Source of the DNA: Burkholderia metallica
GTDB taxonomy: Bacteria > Pseudomonadota > Gammaproteobacteria > Burkholderiales > Burkholderiaceae
Assembly (NCBI RefSeq): GCF_902832845.1
Contig: NZ_CADFDB010000021.1
Location: forward strand, 1 to 51,569
Reading direction: 5' to 3'
Length of the DNA: 51,569 nt
A program made the position numbers and the translations under genes. This document shows, piece by piece, positions 7,291 to 16,343 of this stretch. The notes beneath the pieces were generated by a model. That model was not told the DNA's origin, searched no databases, and saw only the letters and a list, made by a program, of their open reading frames with translations. Positions within the stretch are counted from its first letter, which is position 1. Each line of letters begins with the position of its first letter.

Positions 7291-10227
7291 ATGGACCACT
7301 GGCGATTGGCTTATCTCGGGATCCGGCAGGTGCCGCGCGAGCTGAGCGAGTTCGAGCTCGCCACATTTTTCACGTTCTCCAAGCGAGAGCGTGTTGCCAT
7401 CGATTCAAGACGCACCGATCTCTTTCGGCTCGCGGTCGCGTTGCACATCGGTTTTCTGCGCATGACCGGCCGGCCGCTCGGCTCGTACAAGCAGATCCCC
7501 ACGGTTCTCTGGCGACATCTTGGCCGGCAACTGAATGTAAAGCCGCCAGACCTCGGCACGTTACGTTCACTTTACGATGGCAACCTCAAGACCTTATCCG
7601 ACCACCAGCGCTTTGCTCGGGACGCCATCAATTTTCGCGCCGTCGCGGAACATCAACGTCGGTATGTCATCCGTTGGCTCAAGGAACAACTCACCGGCCG
7701 CCCGGAACGCGGACAGTTGACGAACGATCTCAAACGTTGGTTCTACGACCATCGCATAGTGATACCACCGGAGCGCATGCTCAGGCAGTTTGTCGTCCAG
7801 GCCGTGCGCGACATTGAGGGGCAACTGCACGGCGCGCTCGAGCATGCCGTCGGTATGGAAAAACTCGAGAGTTGGGCTCGAGTTCTGGCTCAGCCTCATG
7901 GAGAACATTCGAGTCTCCAGCGATGGCTGTGGGCCGTCCCGCTGCGCAACTCGACCCATCAGATGAGCGAGATCCTCGACAAAGTCAATTTGCTCACGAT
8001 GCACGAGGTGGCAACGCGTTGGCCGGTTGAATGCAACGATGCTATGGTGCGCCACTATGCCCGCCGTTGTGCAAATCGCCCGCCATCGATCAGCAAGAGA
8101 ATCGAACCCCAAAGCCGACGAATCGAAGCCGCCTGTTTCATGCGGTATTCCCTCTGTATTGCGACTGATCAGGTACTCGAGATGCTCCGGCGGTGGGTAC
8201 TGAAGGTTGTCAACGACACGTCACGCGAAGTGGATGCAATGCGGATGAAGGCCGCGGATCAACTCCGCGAGTTCGCGCTTGCCGTCAAAGCACTCGCCAA
8301 TGATGAAACCCTCTCGCGCGAACAGCTCGGTGAGAAGCTTTGTCTGCTTGCAGATGATGTTTTGCAACCGCATCCCACCAGCCGTCGGAGCCAGATCCGG
8401 CAGTGCCTGGTCCGAAAGCGGTACTACGCCCGTAACCTTTTGAATCGGATCGTGCAACTGCCGTTCGAGGCCGAGGGTGCTCATCCTGTAATCGATGCCC
8501 TCTCGTTGTTACGTGTGCTATATCGACGCCGCGCTTATCTTCTGCCCGACGGAGTCAATATCAGGCTTGGGCGCGCGTGGCGCGAGGCGATCGATGGCTA
8601 CGATCGGCTGCGGGCCATGATTGCCTTCGAGTGGGCCACCCTCTTTGCGCTCCGCGTCGCCCTGCGCAACGGCTCGGTTTTCATCGACCACAGCTTCTCA
8701 TTCAGAAGTCAGTCGCACATGCTGATCTCGGCCGAGCAGTGGAAGGCAAAGCGTAACAATCACTATGGACACCTGGGTCTGCCCCAAGACCCGAACGAGT
8801 TTCTCGGACCAATCCTTGAACAGCTCGAACAGCGCCTCTCCCTACTCGATGATGCCGTGGTCAATGGTTCGATCCGTGTTGATACTGCTGTCCACCTCGA
8901 CCCGATGGCTGCGCAGGATCCAGACGCACACGCCGATCAACTTCGCCGTCAGATCTTCGAAGCCCATCCGCCAGGCCAATTTCCCGAGATCATCCTCGAG
9001 ATCGATAGTGCGACACGCTTCAGTTGGATCCTGCTCAGACGCGAGCCGCGGTCACGCACCGAATTACTGATGGTGTATTCGGCGATACTGGCTCACGGGA
9101 CCTCGCTGACGGCTGCTGATATTTCCCGGATGGTCCCGGAGGTGTCAACCGAAGCGATTCGTCAAATGATGAAGCGTCTCGCGGACGAGCGAATGCTGCG
9201 TGCAGCCGCCGACGCCGTTATTGAGTTCATGCACGAGCACCCGATCGCCGCCCACTGGGGCCGCGCCGATCTCGCATCGTCTGACATGATGTCGCTGGAG
9301 ACAACCCGGACGATTTGGCGAGCACGTGCAGACCCTCGTCGCCGTACGGCATCCATCGGGATGTACACCCACGTGTTGGATCGCTGGGGAATTTTCTACG
9401 ATCAACCCATCATCCTTAATGAGCGACAAGCAGGCGCAGCAATTGAGGGCGTCGTCTGTCAAAGCGCCACCAATGACGTAGCTCAACTTGCCGTCGATAC
9501 GCACGGTTACACCGATTTCGCGATGGGCGTATCCCGGGCACTTGGCTTTGATTTATGCCCTCGCCTGGCACACCTTCGTGACCGACGTCTGCACGTGCCT
9601 CGCAGTCAGGAGATCCCGGCGCGGCTCGCAGGGATCACGGATCGCGACGTCCGACTCGGTCTCATCGTTGACGTGTGGGACGAATTCGTGAGGATCGCCG
9701 CATCAATTCGCTCTGGCCAATGCACGGCGGTCGAAGCGATTGCCAGATTCGGATCAGCTGCTCGAGGGCAGGCTGTGTACGATGGCGGCGTTCACATCGG
9801 CCGCCTATTCAGAAGTATTTTTCTGATCGACTACTTCACCAATGCCTCTTTCCGGTCGGAGTTGCAACATGCCCTGAATCGGGGAGAAGCCGTGCATACC
9901 GTGCAACGCGCAATTCACATCGGTCGCATTCCGGTGGAGCTAGCTCGGCGCCAGGAATCGCTCGCGGCAGTGTCGTCGGCGTTGACCCTGCTCTCGAACA
10001 TCTTGATGGCCTGGAACACCACCCACATGCAACGAGCCCTGGAGAACATCGAAGCTAGCCGGGGGCAGCCGATCGCGACCGAGCAACTCCGGCGAATCGC
10101 CCCAACTCATATCGAGGGCATCAACTTGCGCGGCACCTTCAATTTTCCCGTGTCGCTGTACGCAAAGCGGATCTTGCCGAGCATCGCAGCCGATAACCCC
10201 ATTCCGCCAACCAGTCGGAGCGCCTAA
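7291..10227 (+). CDS. tnpA: Tn3-family transposase TnpA (DUF4158 type)
   Basis: 978 residues, full length for Tn3-family transposases. The N terminus (LSEFELATFFTFSKRER, LALHIGFLRM-like AVALHIGFLRMTGR) is the DUF4158 DNA-binding region. The catalytic DDE residues appear in ILEIDSATRFSW (first Asp), LAVDTHGYTDFAMG (second Asp) and LNRGEAVHTVQRAI (Glu, about residue 866). The C-terminal GINLRGTFNF is a common ending. It is not closely similar to the second Tn3 transposase at 43489-46515. No resolvase, passenger gene or paired 38-bp ends were found, so it may be a remnant of a larger transposon or an IS1071-like unit whose ends I could not recognise. Confidence 0.88.
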   Translation: MDHWRLAYLGIRQVPRELSEFELATFFTFSKRERVAIDSRRTDLFRLAVALHIGFLRMTGRPLGSYKQIPTVLWRHLGRQLNVKPPDLGTLRSLYDGNLKTLSDHQRFARDAINFRAVAEHQRRYVIRWLKEQLTGRPERGQLTNDLKRWFYDHRIVIPPERMLRQFVVQAVRDIEGQLHGALEHAVGMEKLESWARVLAQPHGEHSSLQRWLWAVPLRNSTHQMSEILDKVNLLTMHEVATRWPVECNDAMVRHYARRCANRPPSISKRIEPQSRRIEAACFMRYSLCIATDQVLEMLRRWVLKVVNDTSREVDAMRMKAADQLREFALAVKALANDETLSREQLGEKLCLLADDVLQPHPTSRRSQIRQCLVRKRYYARNLLNRIVQLPFEAEGAHPVIDALSLLRVLYRRRAYLLPDGVNIRLGRAWREAIDGYDRLRAMIAFEWATLFALRVALRNGSVFIDHSFSFRSQSHMLISAEQWKAKRNNHYGHLGLPQDPNEFLGPILEQLEQRLSLLDDAVVNGSIRVDTAVHLDPMAAQDPDAHADQLRRQIFEAHPPGQFPEIILEIDSATRFSWILLRREPRSRTELLMVYSAILAHGTSLTAADISRMVPEVSTEAIRQMMKRLADERMLRAAADAVIEFMHEHPIAAHWGRADLASSDMMSLETTRTIWRARADPRRRTASIGMYTHVLDRWGIFYDQPIILNERQAGAAIEGVVCQSATNDVAQLAVDTHGYTDFAMGVSRALGFDLCPRLAHLRDRRLHVPRSQEIPARLAGITDRDVRLGLIVDVWDEFVRIAASIRSGQCTAVEAIARFGSAARGQAVYDGGVHIGRLFRSIFLIDYFTNASFRSELQHALNRGEAVHTVQRAIHIGRIPVELARRQESLAAVSSALTLLSNILMAWNTTHMQRALENIEASRGQPIATEQLRRIAPTHIEGINLRGTFNFPVSLYAKRILPSIAADNPIPPTSRSA

Positions 10228-10427
10228 CGACGGGGTGTACTGGTACCGCCGGTCGCGGGACCGCTCATCTTCAATGCGGTCACGTCTGGGGATGCCCTCT
10301 GCTTCGTTAGCGAAGGGTAGACACTAACCCATTGTTTTGTCGGAATAAATATTTAGGGCCGCAAGGCAAGGCCTTGCCAGGCCTAAAGGCGCCTAACCGG
10401 AAAAACGCATGGAAATCAAAGGCGCCC
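10228..10427. other. Spacer after tnpA; palindrome near 10369
   Basis: No gene seen. It holds a perfect 14-bp palindrome GGCAAGGCCTTGCC (10369-10382) followed by further GGC-rich repeats, just past the stop of the leftward H-NS-like gene; this may be a terminator-like or recombination-related structure. The CCCTTCG/CGAAGGG motifs hint at a transposon end but no paired partner with a target duplication was found. Confidence 0.35.
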
Positions 10428-10730
10428 CTATTCCGTGTCCGGAATCAGAAACCGATTGCGGTTCTTCGCATTAACAATCCACTGCGGTGCCTTCCCACGT
10501 CCGCTCCAGGTGGCACCGGTCTTCGGATCACGATACTTCGGTGCGATAGGCGCGCGTGCGCGCGGCGCTGCAGAACGCCGACGACCGAAGAGTTGGTCGG
10601 GCGTGATGCCGAATTCGGCGATCTGTTCCCGCATCGTGGTGATGACGCTGTCAAGCTCAGCAAGCCGCGCTTCTTCGGCTTGCTGTGCCAGTGCATCTGC
10701 TTGGGCCTTCAGCTCGAGATAGGTAGCCAT
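10428..10730 (-). CDS. H-NS family DNA-binding protein
   Basis: 100-residue nucleoid-associated protein. The first half is an oligomerisation coiled coil (YLELKAQADALAQQAEEARL); the C terminus carries the H-NS DNA-binding signature YRDPKTGATWSGRGKAPQWI. The length and this signature match the short H-NS-like proteins common in Burkholderiaceae. Plasmid copies typically bind AT-rich DNA and silence the plasmid's own genes so carriage is less costly. A TATAAT hexamer upstream (minus strand of 10781-10786) supports its own promoter. The linker is Ala/Arg-rich (SAAPRARAPIAP). Confidence 0.9.
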   Translation of the reverse strand: MATYLELKAQADALAQQAEEARLAELDSVITTMREQIAEFGITPDQLFGRRRSAAPRARAPIAPKYRDPKTGATWSGRGKAPQWIVNAKNRNRFLIPDTE

Positions 10731-10923
10731 AAATGTGGAAGAGTTTCCTTTGAGAGATAGCTCAAGAGAGAGAGCAGTTCATTATATCCACGCGCCACCT
10801 TGCAATGATGCTCCGAGGTTCCAATTCCATGATGCCCGCTCTATTCGAAAGCAATCCTAACGATTTTACATAACAGATACTAACGCCGTCAGACAGACAT
10901 TCCCGTCGCAGCCAATGGTTGCC
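10731..10923. other. Intergenic region upstream of the H-NS-like gene
   Basis: No gene seen. Contains the -10 box noted separately and otherwise AT-richer sequence than its surroundings. Confidence 0.3.
10781..10786 (-). promoter_or_regulatory. -10 box for the H-NS-like gene
   Basis: Exact TATAAT on the minus strand about 50 bases before the start codon. A matching -35 is not obvious at 16-18 bases, so the promoter is plausible but not complete. The leader between it and the gene is a purine/pyrimidine-biased run of GAGA repeats. Confidence 0.4.
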
Positions 10924-11728
10924 TCACTCAGGTTTCGCCCTTTCCAAGGTGGCAGGGTCACCGTCGGCCGCGCCGAGCCCTATCGGTGCGCGACCCGGCA
11001 CCCGTCGCGTGTTGCGTGCCGCAATCCAATCCGGCGAATCGTTGGTTGCAACGAACAGACTGCGTGCCGTCTCACCTCGCTGATGATAGCTGCCGAGCTC
11101 GACGCCACCAAAGAACTTCATCTGCCATAAAGTGATGCGTGGATTGGTGCGCAAATACACGCCACGGTACTCGAACACACCGTTTCCGATCGTTTGTTCG
11201 ACTCGGCCCCCCGGCCTCGCATCGAACCAACATATCTTCGAAAGTTGCCTGCCCCGGTCGCGTAAACATATTCGCGGACGCCACCGCGTGGGGTGCAATC
11301 TGGAGATGCCAGTGGTGCCAGGCGAGCCCGAGCGCGATGTAGCAGCACAAGATGGCCAACTGCTCGCCGTCGAACGGCACCGACATCCCTGAGGCCCAGG
11401 TGCCGTCAGGCTGCCGGATCATACGATCGCGCTGCCCAATAAATAACGTTCGGCGCAACGCGTCGTTTTTGGCCAGTCGCGGAGCGAGCTGCGTGGCAAG
11501 CGCCTCGAGCGCATCGCCGTGCACGCCTCCCATCAGCAACACGGACAGCACATAGTGTTCAAGGCGCGACTTCGCCGTGTTGCATTCCTCACAGGCCGGC
11601 ACCTTCGGCAGGTTGTCGCGTCCGGCAAGGAGAAAGAACTCACGCGCGATCACGTGGTCCGCCGTATTCGCGCCCTGCTCCAGCCCGCAATACACGCACG
11701 TCTTGTTTCGAAATCGCTTGCTGCCCAT
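10924..11728 (-). pseudogene. HNH-endonuclease-like protein, frameshifted
   Basis: The N-terminal part starts at ATG 11728 (AGGAG seven bases upstream) with a zinc-binding HNH pattern: CVYCG, then NTADHVIAREFF, then VPACEECNTAKS. The reading frame stays convincing to about 11240 (GQATFEDMLV). The C-terminal homology then continues in the other frame (GNGVFEYRGVYL, ITLWQMKFFGGVELGSY) down to 10924. A single-base indel near 11230-11245 therefore separates the halves. The in-frame continuation to 11072 is low-complexity arginine-rich sequence that looks like shadow translation. The joined protein would be about 268 residues. It could also be a sequencing error. Not part of an obvious operon; function beyond HNH fold is unknown. 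Confidence 0.6.
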
Positions 11729-11872
11729 GTCGTCTCTCCTGGTCAGTGCCGATGCGCGTGCTCGCTTCGCGGCATGCGAGGTACATGGCGCGCGCGAGGG
11801 TCGGCGACGCACACCAGCGCGAATGGGGCATCCACAGTGTCTCCCAGCGCCGTTAGGAAGCGAAGGCGGATT

Positions 11873-12841
11873 TCACGCGGACGGCTCGCTGCTCTGAAGC
11901 AGTCGGATCAGACGACGAAACTGATCATCATCGCTATCACTCTTCCAGCGATTCACGAAACGACACACCACCTGCAGATTTCCTGCTTCGTAATGACCGT
12001 TGCTATCGATCCGATCCAGTGAGCAGATCATTTCCGGATCGTCGGCCTGCCCTTCGTATTGCAGTGGCAGCGATGTGATCGCGCAAGCTTCTTCTTGTTC
12101 AAGCAGGAGTTCACGGATGTAGTCCGCAAAAACCGACGTGTTAGCGAACAGCACTTCTTTGTTTTTTAATGTGCGCGTCACTTCTTGCCCATTTGAACTC
12201 TTTGCGGTACCCATGGCGGTGTATGCCATCTGCATTGCTGCGCGGGCCACAACGTCCTGCACTGTTGCAAGTCCCTTGCCGGAGTCCTCCACTGCCTTTT
12301 TCCAATCTTTCCGCGTATGCCATGGCGCGAGATCGTCACCGTCGATGAGAGCCTGTGTGTAGGCTACGTTGTCCGATGTCAATTGCACCGTCGTGCCACG
12401 GTTCCATAGAAAGTTGCGCGCCATAGGATGAATCGCGCTCCATAGCAGACGAGCCCCTTTACGGTTCTTGTTTGACCACGGCTCAACTGGCTTATGCATC
12501 ACGTAGAGGTTGGTCGAAGCGCCGAGCGTCGTTGTGGCCGGATCTGACTTAGAGACGGACCACCAAAGCTCGTCCTTTTCACGATGGAGCCAGATGTCGC
12601 CTACAGACTCAGCGAAGATGTTGGGCAGGCCATACCAGCGCGATGCCGTACCCTTTGTGAGAGGACTCCCGGTCGTCGATTTCTTGTTTGCGAGCGCAAA
12701 GGCAATGTAGCCCGCCCGATCGCCACGCGCCCTATATTCACGCAGATCTCGATCTTCGGTCATGGCGATCGTGGACCGCTCGCGACAAGTGGGCCATAGG
12801 TAGTTCTTCAGCCCGAAATTGGCAAGGTGGATTTTCATCAT
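11873..12841 (-). CDS. Hypothetical protein with C-terminal HNH-like motif
   Basis: 322 residues with no family I can name. The C-terminal third resembles an HNH nuclease: EEACAITSLPLQYEG, then MICSLDRIDSNGHYEAGNLQ, then VVCRFVNRWKSD, where CAIT would supply the first metal-ligand side, SLDRIDS the catalytic strand and NLQ-VCR-N the helix. The N-terminal two thirds are mixed alpha/beta with many Trp and Lys residues and could bind a substrate or DNA. It lies 144 bases upstream of the frameshifted HNH gene on the same strand, and follows the Tdi-like immunity gene by 23 bases, so it may be transcribed with the effector module. Confidence 0.6.
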   Translation of the reverse strand: MMKIHLANFGLKNYLWPTCRERSTIAMTEDRDLREYRARGDRAGYIAFALANKKSTTGSPLTKGTASRWYGLPNIFAESVGDIWLHREKDELWWSVSKSDPATTTLGASTNLYVMHKPVEPWSNKNRKGARLLWSAIHPMARNFLWNRGTTVQLTSDNVAYTQALIDGDDLAPWHTRKDWKKAVEDSGKGLATVQDVVARAAMQMAYTAMGTAKSSNGQEVTRTLKNKEVLFANTSVFADYIRELLLEQEEACAITSLPLQYEGQADDPEMICSLDRIDSNGHYEAGNLQVVCRFVNRWKSDSDDDQFRRLIRLLQSSEPSA

Positions 12842-12864
12842 GCGCGGATTTTGTAATTCTTCTG

Positions 12865-13533
12865 CTACAGCAATCCAGCATCCCGAGCATCTTGCCCAAT
12901 GTCCCGCATCACCTGTATTTCGGTTACCTGAGACAAGATGTCCAGATGGACATGCGCATCGAGCTTTTGGAGGCGCTCGAGCTCCGGTGTCCCTCCGAGC
13001 GCGAGGGCCGGTACGAACCCGTACATCGTCGTATGATCGAGAGGCCCCAATTTTTCAAGCGCGCGCTCGAAAAGGGGAGCTTTTTCGCTATCCAGCAGAT
13101 CAAACATCTCTTTGCTGGCTGTGCTAAAAAAAAGCTGAATGGTCAGATCCGGGCCATCCTCTTGGTATTCCTCCTCATCGAATGACGGAAAAATCATGCC
13201 ATACGGTGTGATGACCTTCAGCGACTGCCCAGTCTTCTCGCCCCACAGCACCAGCCCGCCAAAAGCCGTACGCGCGATTACGTAATATGCATCGCGCTCC
13301 ATGAATTCAGTCTCGCCGATCCACGCTTCTAGTTCATCTTCCCATTCGTCCGGATCGACCGTCCACAGCAACCCTTTACCATATCCGCACCACCCGTACT
13401 CCTGCCAGTAATCCAGAAGTTTATTTGGCAGCTTGCCCCGGAATTTCTCGATCTTTTCCACTGGCACGTCGCGCCGATCAATTGCCGGTCCGAATTCCTT
13501 GTACCCCAAGAAATTCTCCATGAACTTATCCAT
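12865..13533 (-). CDS. Tdi-like T6SS immunity protein (GAD-like/DUF1851)
   Basis: 222-residue cytoplasmic protein. The N-terminal GAD-like region has KLPNKLLDYWQEYGWCGYGKG and WTVDPDEWEDELEAWI; the C-terminal half matches the DUF1851 layout (LEKLGPLDHTTMYGFVPALALGG). In Agrobacterium the Tdi proteins, with this domain pair, neutralise Tde DNase effectors. Here it lies 12 bases downstream of a Tde-type effector gene, the classic toxin-then-immunity order, so it most likely protects against that toxin. Family assignment is from recognition of the domain pattern; neutralisation is inference. Confidence 0.82.
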   Translation of the reverse strand: MDKFMENFLGYKEFGPAIDRRDVPVEKIEKFRGKLPNKLLDYWQEYGWCGYGKGLLWTVDPDEWEDELEAWIGETEFMERDAYYVIARTAFGGLVLWGEKTGQSLKVITPYGMIFPSFDEEEYQEDGPDLTIQLFFSTASKEMFDLLDSEKAPLFERALEKLGPLDHTTMYGFVPALALGGTPELERLQKLDAHVHLDILSQVTEIQVMRDIGQDARDAGLL

Positions 13534-13545
13534 TGCGCTTCCTCA

Positions 13546-14931
13546 CTATTGGCATCGCTTGAGCTTAGCGTTCATTTTAGTCCCGCCTCGCTCCGCTTCA
13601 GGGACTTTTTTCGCCGCTTCGTCAAGGTCAGCTACGCGGTCCTTCCATTGCGATCCGATGGACGAGTTGACGCCGCGATCGCCCATCATGGTGACGACAT
13701 CCTTACCACCCGCGATCATGTCTGGATTATGCAGCGCTGCCAGTGTCTTCATTCGTTCAGCCGCCATCGCTTTGGCTTGCTCCGCGGCAGCCTCGCCTGC
13801 GATACCCTGCTTGCCCAGCGCCTTTTCGAACTTCGCCGCCAATTCGGCCGAGTACGCGGCTCTTGCCTGTTCCTGCGCGGCACCGGTACCCGCTCGCCCT
13901 ATCTCTTGGTAGCGGGCTCGCCCTTCTAGGTACTCCTTCACACTCAGGTCGTTCAAGCCCTTTTCCTGCTCGAGCAATTGACGGTCGTACTCCTTCGGAT
14001 CGCCTTTCGCGTTCTTCTTGAAGCACTTCACCAGGTGCTCCTTCATCCGCTTCAGCTTGACCTTGAGGCCGTCTTTGCCCTTCTCAGCCGCTTCGCCCTC
14101 CTCCTTCAACTTCCGAAGCCGTTCAGCTTCCGCCTGGGCTTTCTTGGCCTCTTCGGCCTCCTTCGCCAACTTGGCCGCCTTCGCTGCTTCTTCCGCCTCC
14201 CTCGCCACCTTGGCCGCTTTCGCTGCCTCCTCTGCTACATGCGCCCCCTTCGCGAGGCCCACCGCACCTTTTGCGATCTTGCCTGCCGTGGTCACCACTT
14301 TGCCGCCGGGGATCATGCTCGCTGCTGATAGGCCGGCCTCGACCATGTTGCCCTCGGCCGCATAGATTCCTGCGTCCACCGCCCCAGTCACAACTGAGAG
14401 TCCTGGCACAAAACTCGCGACACCCAGCACGCCGTGTACCCACGGACTTGCCGCCCCCCACCACCCTTCTTCCTTGGGGGTCTCCGGTTTGACGGGCGGG
14501 TTACTGCTGGCGCTCGGCTTGCCGCCTTCGATCGATGCGCTCGGGGCAGACTGGGTCACATAGATGCCCGGGCAATTTCCGCCATTAAGCGTGCATGGAT
14601 CGCCTTCGCGAATGACCGGCTTGCCCGTGATGCGGACCGTGCTCGAGCCCTTCACCGGCTCGACCTCGCCGCTGACGGTCCCGCTTTTCACGCCGTTGCA
14701 GGATCCGGCTGCGTCCCCCTTACAGCTCGGCTGCGTGCTCTGGCTCAGCACGTAGGCGGGATCGCCGTTGAAGCGCACATTCGGCACCGTGCCCAGGCTG
14801 CTCGACAAATCCTCCGTCACTGGATACGGCAACGGGGGCGTACTACTGCCCACCGGTGTCTTGTTGATGGATGGAGCGGTTGAAACTGCCTTGAACGCGC
14901 TGTCTTTACGAGCCCCGAGCTGATTAGCCAT
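13546..14931 (-). CDS. T6SS DNase effector: PAAR-like (DUF4150) plus Ntox15, Tde type
   Basis: 461 residues from ATG 14931 (GGGGAG upstream). N-terminal residues 1-130 form a DUF4150/PAAR-like spike tip (KTPVGSSTPPLPYPV, VRITGKPVIREGDPC). A Pro/Ser linker and a hydrophobic Gly/Ala-rich stretch (VLGVASFVPGLSVVTGAVDAG) follow, then a long Ala/Glu/Lys coiled coil (about 225-310). The C-terminal domain is Ntox15-like, with the HxxD catalytic motif as HNPD at residues 401-404 in ALHNPDMIAGGKD and then GDRGVNSSIGSQW. Tde effectors with this motif are DNases delivered into rival cells. VgrG and adaptor genes lie upstream, immunity gene downstream. Confidence 0.85.
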   Translation of the reverse strand: MANQLGARKDSAFKAVSTAPSINKTPVGSSTPPLPYPVTEDLSSSLGTVPNVRFNGDPAYVLSQSTQPSCKGDAAGSCNGVKSGTVSGEVEPVKGSSTVRITGKPVIREGDPCTLNGGNCPGIYVTQSAPSASIEGGKPSASSNPPVKPETPKEEGWWGAASPWVHGVLGVASFVPGLSVVTGAVDAGIYAAEGNMVEAGLSAASMIPGGKVVTTAGKIAKGAVGLAKGAHVAEEAAKAAKVAREAEEAAKAAKLAKEAEEAKKAQAEAERLRKLKEEGEAAEKGKDGLKVKLKRMKEHLVKCFKKNAKGDPKEYDRQLLEQEKGLNDLSVKEYLEGRARYQEIGRAGTGAAQEQARAAYSAELAAKFEKALGKQGIAGEAAAEQAKAMAAERMKTLAALHNPDMIAGGKDVVTMMGDRGVNSSIGSQWKDRVADLDEAAKKVPEAERGGTKMNAKLKRCQ

Positions 14932-16339
14932 GCGCTCTCCCCTCACCTTGCGCAGACGCCATCAGATCGGCATCGCCGCGCTCGATCATGCGCAGTTCGA
15001 GGACACGCACGCCGGGCTGCTTCGCCAGCGTCGCTCTCCAGACGCAGGCTACTTCGCGCCGCTGGGGATCGATCAGCACGGTGTCGAGTCGCGCCTCCAG
15101 CTCCCCGATGCTGCCGTCTTCGAACCGGACTAGTGCAAACGGCAAGTGGCCGAGAAGCTTCAACGACAACGTGACGTTGCCCGAGGGGTCGCAGGTAGCA
15201 CGCGGCGTGGTCTGCGTGCACAAATTCACCAGCTCAATCTGTTCATCGCCTCGTAGTGCATCCACTTGCTGATCTGGCCATGCTGCGTTCCAGACGGCAA
15301 AATCAAAATCCGCCGGCAATGGCGCGTCGCTTTCGATGAACGCACGATCGATGGTCCCAACCAACTTAGCCCGCTCGGGATGCCCTTTCGGGCGAACACC
15401 GAATCCGGCGACGATCGGCGTCGATTCATCGAGCTTGCCTCTTCGAGCTGAATCGAAGTCAGCCACCGTCACGGGTCGCGTGGAATATTCGATTTGCGGC
15501 GCAGCAACGGCGTTGAGACCCGTCGCATCCAGATACCAATCGCGGACGAATCCCTGTCCCGAGACATTGGCTGAAAACGCATCATGGGCGACCGGGGCAT
15601 GCGGCGCATCGGGATGAGCGTCCGCCTGGTCGGGTGTCAACCGTTGCTTCTTCGGGACTCGGTCGGCCGCGTTGTTTCCCATCTCGATACGGCATTGCCC
15701 CCCAAATGCATGCTCCAAGTTGACCGGAATATCGCGTGCTGGCTGCGGAGACGTTAATTGCCATGCGGGCAAACGGACAACGCCCAACGAGCCGATTTTG
15801 ACCAGCGCGGCCGCGAGACGCCGCAACCCTGTCCGCCGAACAAAGTGACGTTTGCCCGTCACGGTAAGCGTCTTCTCGATCAGGCGCTCACCTTGCGGTG
15901 GCATCTCCCGCGCGCGTTCGACTTCCGCTTTCCATGCTTGGATTTGTTCCGACGAAGCTGGCATCAACGGATTGAGTCCATGCGGCTCCGGTGGCAACGG
16001 GACGGGCGAGCCTGGTCGACTCACGGTAAGCCGAACGCCGAATTTAGTCGGTACGCTCCCATCCTCCCTGGTGGGCGGATAAGCCGTCGCGTTAACGATC
16101 ACGTCGCACCGCGGCTTGTACTGGCACAAGTCCGATTCCTGTCGAACACTGCCCTGCATGTCCGAACCAAAGAACTCGTCTGCCTCACACAGCGGTTGTT
16201 GCGCGTCAGAGAAATGGAGGTCGCGCTGGTCGTTCCACGTCAGGGTCTGCCGCAAAACCATGACGTGGAATTCTTGGCTGCGTGCGTCGACGCCGGCGAA
16301 GGCCAGCGCAGGAAACGGAGTGTGGTTGATGAACTCCAT
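14924..16339 (-). CDS. DUF2169 T6SS adaptor/chaperone
   Basis: 471 residues with the DUF2169 opening MEFINHTPFPALAFAGVDA and typical blocks such as FHVMVLRQTLTW, CDVIVNATAYPP and PVNLEHAFGGQCR. DUF2169 proteins act as adaptors that load PAAR-tipped effectors on a cognate VgrG; Agrobacterium Tde2 uses one. It begins four bases after vgrG and its end overlaps the effector start by 8 bases, so vgrG, adaptor and effector are one translationally coupled unit. Full length, no signal peptide. Confidence 0.88.
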   Translation of the reverse strand: MEFINHTPFPALAFAGVDARSQEFHVMVLRQTLTWNDQRDLHFSDAQQPLCEADEFFGSDMQGSVRQESDLCQYKPRCDVIVNATAYPPTREDGSVPTKFGVRLTVSRPGSPVPLPPEPHGLNPLMPASSEQIQAWKAEVERAREMPPQGERLIEKTLTVTGKRHFVRRTGLRRLAAALVKIGSLGVVRLPAWQLTSPQPARDIPVNLEHAFGGQCRIEMGNNAADRVPKKQRLTPDQADAHPDAPHAPVAHDAFSANVSGQGFVRDWYLDATGLNAVAAPQIEYSTRPVTVADFDSARRGKLDESTPIVAGFGVRPKGHPERAKLVGTIDRAFIESDAPLPADFDFAVWNAAWPDQQVDALRGDEQIELVNLCTQTTPRATCDPSGNVTLSLKLLGHLPFALVRFEDGSIGELEARLDTVLIDPQRREVACVWRATLAKQPGVRVLELRMIERGDADLMASAQGEGRAHG

Positions 16340-16343
16340 CGTG

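Noticed and set aside
7060-10330. Candidate Tn3 terminal repeats around the first tnpA (GGGG at about 7074 and ACCC at about 10330, both near CCCTTCG)
   Set aside because: The two sequences align poorly beyond a short shared motif and the flanking five bases do not match, so I could not call transposon ends.
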